From an uncultured Lentisphaeria bacterium (lineage in GTDB: Bacteria > Verrucomicrobiota > Lentisphaeria > Oligosphaerales > Oligosphaeraceae), in assembly GCA_934661755.1 (NCBI GenBank), contig CAKUJM010000056.1, forward strand, positions 1-16,081: a stretch of DNA of 16,081 bases. Direction: 5' to 3'. Under the pieces are notes generated by a model. That model saw only the letters and a program-made list of their open reading frames with translations, ran no database searches and was not told the DNA's origin. A program made the translations under genes and the position numbers. Of this stretch, positions 13,628 to 16,081 are shown in pieces (the stretch's first letter is position 1; the number at the start of each line of letters is the position of its first letter).

Positions 13628-14281
13628 ATGACGATGCTGTACCATGTAGCCGATTTGCACCGGTCCTTCCGGATTCACCGCGCAGTGGTCAATGTCATTG
13701 ACGGATTGTCGGTGGACATCCCGGAGGGATGCTGGTTTGCGCTGGTGGGGCGTTCCGGCTCCGGCAAGACCACGCTTCTGCAGCTGCTGGGCGGGCTTGA
13801 CCGTGCCAACAGCGGGACGCTGCTCTACCGCGGGTGCGACCTGATGAAAATGGGCGGCCGTGCCCTGGCCGCGCTGCGCCGCCATGACTTCGGGTTCGTC
13901 TTCCAGTCGTACCATCTTCTGCCTGAGCTGACGGCGCTGGAGAATGCGGCATTGCCCGCCACCGGGTGGGGTGACGACCGCGCGGCGGCCTATCGGCGCG
14001 CCGAGGCGCTGCTGCGCGGCTTCGGGCTGGGCGGGCGGCTTGGCCATCGCCCCGCCGAGCTTTCCGGCGGCGAGCAGCAGCGCATCGCCATCGCCCGCGC
14101 GCTCATCAACGACCCGCCGGTGATCCTGGCCGACGAGCCGACCGGGAATCTGGACTGCGCCTCCGCCAGCCAGGTGGTGTCGATCTTCCGGGAGTTGCGC
14201 CAGGCCGGCAAGACCATCGTGATGGTCACCCATGACCCCGCCATCGCCGCCATGGCCGACGACAGCTTCAGGCTGTCCTGA
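13628..14281 (+). CDS. lolD: LolD-type ABC transporter ATPase
   Basis: The cytoplasmic ATPase powers the adjacent LolC/E permease. The protein is 217 aa from ATG 13628, close to the family's roughly 230. Walker A is GRSGSGKTT (41-49), the Q-loop FVFQSYHLLPELTALEN matches LolD/MacB-class ATPases, then LSGGEQQRIAIARAL (signature), VILADEPTGNLD (Walker B plus D-loop) and VTHD (H-loop) follow; all motifs are intact. In-frame GTG 13619 and ATG 13634 are alternative starts; GGAG at 13603-13606 is 12 nt before the GTG. It begins 11 nt after the permease stop, so the two form an operon. The transport target, lipoproteins rather than macrolides or cell-division substrates, is inferred from the neighbouring permease. 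Confidence 0.92.
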   Translation: MTMLYHVADLHRSFRIHRAVVNVIDGLSVDIPEGCWFALVGRSGSGKTTLLQLLGGLDRANSGTLLYRGCDLMKMGGRALAALRRHDFGFVFQSYHLLPELTALENAALPATGWGDDRAAAYRRAEALLRGFGLGGRLGHRPAELSGGEQQRIAIARALINDPPVILADEPTGNLDCASASQVVSIFRELRQAGKTIVMVTHDPAIAAMADDSFRLS

Positions 14282-14336
14282 AAGCCGCCGCGGCCGGCAA
14301 GAGAAAAACATCCCCCCTGCACAACCGCAATCCCTC

Positions 14337-15899
14337 ATGTCCCGTCTTTGCTCCGCCATCATCCTGTTTCTCCTGCCCTGCCTGGTCCAGGCACGGCCAT
14401 ACCTGGCGCTTTTCGGTTCGGCGGGCTGCGGGGAATGCGCGGCCATCAAGGCCGACTGGCGGAAAAGGGCCGTGGATGACAAGTCGCCGGTGATGTTCTA
14501 CATCGACATCGACGACGCGGCGAATTACCGTCTGTTCAAGCAAGTCGAGCGCGCATTGCCGGATCAGCCGCGCTCATCTTCCTTCCCCGTGGTATTGGCC
14601 GGCCGTCGGATGATTGCGGGGGCGGAGCCGTATTTTGCGCTTTTGCCGGAATTGGAGCAGGTGTTGTCTGAGGATCTCCCGGAGCAGGAGCTCTTTGCGC
14701 AGTTCGCCGATGCGGCCGCGCAATCGCCCGGCGGGCTGCAGACTTGGGTGACGCCGGAGCCGAAGGCGGCGACGACGCCGGTGGCGGCATTGGACGACCG
14801 GCGGTATGATCTGCTCTATCTGGAGGCGGACGGATGCAGGAAATGCGCCCGGCAGCAGCATGAGCTGGAGCTGCTGAAGCTGCAGCTGCCCAATTTGCGG
14901 ATTGACAAGTTCGACATTGGCACCGAGCGTGGGCAGATCATGCGGCAGCGCATCCTCAGGCACTTCGGCCTGCCGGAAGACGACAGCCGCAGCTTCTCGC
15001 CGTCAGTGTCGTGGAATGGCGGATATGTCGAGGGCCGCGCCGCCACCGTAGAGGAGCTGGCCAAGGGCCTGACGGCGGACCAGGGCCGCGTCAATGCCGG
15101 CGAGGATGCGCCGTTCTGGGCGGATCCGCCGACTCCGGCGCCCGAGGTCAAATTGACCGCGATTCTGGAGAAGGCGACCTGGTGGACCATCTTCTGCGCG
15201 GGCGGCGCGGATGGCATCAACCCCTGTGCCTTCGCCACGGTGATTTTCCTGATCAGCTACCTCTTGTATCTCAGGCGTGGCCGCTGTTATGTCATGGCGG
15301 TCGGGCTGTGCTTCTGCGCCGGGGTGTTTGCCAGCTATTTCCTGATTGGGATCGGCGCCAGCTTCATCCTGAAATACATCCACCGCTGGGGGTGGGTGCG
15401 CCTGGCGCTCTATTTGGGATTCGCGCTGTTCGGGATCGTCCTGGCGGCGCTGCATGTGCGCGATGCCATCCGCTACCGGCGTTCCGGGCGGATCCAGGAC
15501 ATGCAGATGGGGCTGGGCAGCGAGAGGCACCGTAAAATCCACGAGAAGATCCGGAATTGGACCCGGAAATCCGGATGGATGGCATTCCCAGCGGCGGTGG
15601 GGCTGGGGATGGTGATCTCGGCGCTGGAGCTGGTCTGCACCGGGCAGATCTATCTGCCGGTGATAATCGCGATCAATACCAGCGGAATCAACCTGCGTGC
15701 CGTGCTGCTGCTGCTGCTGTACAATGTGGCGTTCGTATTGCCGCTGCTGGCGGTGACGGGGCTGGCGTTCCTCGGCGTCGGGGCCGAGTTCCTGGCCAGG
15801 AAGGCGCGCGACCACATCTTCGCCACCAAGCTGCTGATGGCCGCGCTGTTCCTGGCGCTGTCGATGCTGATGATTGCGTACGCGCTTTTCATGAGATAG
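14337..15899 (+). CDS. DsbD-like transmembrane thiol:disulfide protein with two N-terminal thioredoxin-like domains
   Basis: It probably carries reducing power across the inner membrane to extracytoplasmic thiols. The 520-aa protein has a signal peptide (1-19, ending VQA). A first thioredoxin-like domain (about 20-135) has CGEC (31-34) and a second (about 155-270) has CRKC (167-170). A six-segment membrane domain (about 282-518) follows: DGINPCAF with C297 in segment 1, and LVCTGQIYLP with C434 in segment 4, the two cysteines expected to relay electrons. A basic cytoplasmic loop lies at about 376-412. Unlike E. coli DsbD, both soluble domains precede the membrane domain and no C-terminal thioredoxin follows. 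ATG 14337 gives a clean signal peptide, while an upstream in-frame ATG at 14232 would overlap lolD; no Shine-Dalgarno is seen. Partners (cytochrome c maturation, lipoprotein disulfides) are unknown. Confidence 0.82.
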   Translation: MSRLCSAIILFLLPCLVQARPYLALFGSAGCGECAAIKADWRKRAVDDKSPVMFYIDIDDAANYRLFKQVERALPDQPRSSSFPVVLAGRRMIAGAEPYFALLPELEQVLSEDLPEQELFAQFADAAAQSPGGLQTWVTPEPKAATTPVAALDDRRYDLLYLEADGCRKCARQQHELELLKLQLPNLRIDKFDIGTERGQIMRQRILRHFGLPEDDSRSFSPSVSWNGGYVEGRAATVEELAKGLTADQGRVNAGEDAPFWADPPTPAPEVKLTAILEKATWWTIFCAGGADGINPCAFATVIFLISYLLYLRRGRCYVMAVGLCFCAGVFASYFLIGIGASFILKYIHRWGWVRLALYLGFALFGIVLAALHVRDAIRYRRSGRIQDMQMGLGSERHRKIHEKIRNWTRKSGWMAFPAAVGLGMVISALELVCTGQIYLPVIIAINTSGINLRAVLLLLLYNVAFVLPLLAVTGLAFLGVGAEFLARKARDHIFATKLLMAALFLALSMLMIAYALFMR

Positions 15900-15912
15900 C
15901 GCGGCAGTCATA

Positions 15913-15966
15913 AGCCGCCATGGCGGCTGCCGTGGGAGGCCAGCGCCGCGGTTCGCCATTTTTTTC
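15913..15966 (+). terminator. Palindrome plus T tract after the thiol-protein gene
   Basis: AGCCGCCATGGCGGCT (15913-15928) is a perfect 16-bp palindrome starting 14 nt after the stop; CGGCAG (15902-15907) can alternatively pair with CTGCCG (15927-15932). A further GC-rich stretch leads to seven Ts at 15959-15965. The stem and T tract are about 30 nt apart, but GCGGC (about 15923-15927) can pair with GCCGC near 15945-15949, placing a stem closer to the T run. Termination is likely but the exact stem is unclear. Confidence 0.45.
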
Positions 15967-15985
15967 CCCGGCACGCGCCCTCAAA

Positions 15986-16051
15986 ATCCCTCATTCCGGC
16001 GCATAATCACCTGGCTTCAACAGATCCAGGTCGCATTCACTTGTTCCGACT
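15986..16051 (+). repeat. Dispersed intergenic repeat, copy C
   Basis: It reads ATCCCTCATTCC then GGCGCATAATCACCTGGCTT, continuing CAACAGATCCAGG. It shares ATCCCTCA...TTCC...GGCGC and TCTGGCTTCA-type sequence with copy A and CTCATTCC...AATCACC with copy B. It is about 7.7 kb from those copies, downstream of a different gene, and leads directly into the terminal G run as copy A leads into the 9-G run. Confidence 0.7.
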
Positions 16052-16081
16052 GGGGGGGGGGGGGGGGGGGGGGGGGGGGGG
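16052..16081 (+). repeat. Terminal run of 30 Gs
   Basis: The window ends in 30 uninterrupted Gs. A run of this length at an edge is a known artefact of two-colour short-read sequencing, where no signal is read as G. However, intergenic G/C runs of 9 and 10 occur elsewhere in the window, and one of them follows the same repeat, so a genuine but shorter G tract that broke the assembly is also plausible. The true length should not be trusted. Confidence 0.8.

Overview
This is a GC-rich bacterial window in which every supported gene lies on the + strand. Taxonomy is inferred. An animal/fungal-type (GH13_8-like) branching enzyme, a GH13+GH133 fused debranching enzyme, an unusual GT5 glycogen synthase and a mix of Shine-Dalgarno-led and SD-less starts suggest the PVC superphylum, possibly Lentisphaerota/Victivallales. 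There is no rRNA or marker gene here to confirm that. The 30-G run at the right edge suggests a contig end from a draft or metagenome assembly.

Layout, left to right: a non-coding leader with a 12-bp palindrome and a double hairpin (1-351); L-aspartate oxidase nadB (352-2025); a zinc-ribbon plus one-membrane-segment protein of unknown role (2131-2823); a glycogen block with a 1444-aa fused debranching enzyme (2910-7244), a small protein joining AT-hook-like motifs to a CBM48 glycogen-binding domain (7314-8111), a repeat-rich 469-nt gap (8112-8580), a GT5 glycogen/starch synthase (8581-10239) and a branching enzyme (10294-12327); then the LolC/E-type permease (12333-13616) and LolD-type ATPase (13628-14281) of a lipoprotein-release ABC transporter; a DsbD-like membrane thiol protein with two thioredoxin-like domains (14337-15899); and a 3' region with a palindrome, a T tract, another repeat copy and the poly-G end.

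The glycogen genes form a nearly complete machine for chain elongation (GT5), branching (GH13) and debranching/transfer (GH13+GH133). ADP-glucose pyrophosphorylase and glycogen phosphorylase are not in the window. The AT-hook/CBM48 protein sits between the degrading and synthesising halves and is the best candidate for a new component, either a granule-targeting or nucleoid-tethering factor. The branching enzyme, lolC and lolD are tightly spaced (5 and 11 nt) and may be co-transcribed, although their functions differ.

The non-coding DNA is informative. A dispersed repeat (core about AAATCACCTGGCTTCAC) occurs four times: three copies in the gap before the synthase, one of them inverted, and one at the right edge. 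Two copies are followed by G homopolymers. Several genes lack a Shine-Dalgarno and instead have U-rich leaders; the debranching and branching enzymes share the identical leader 12-mer GCGTTTTTTTCC.
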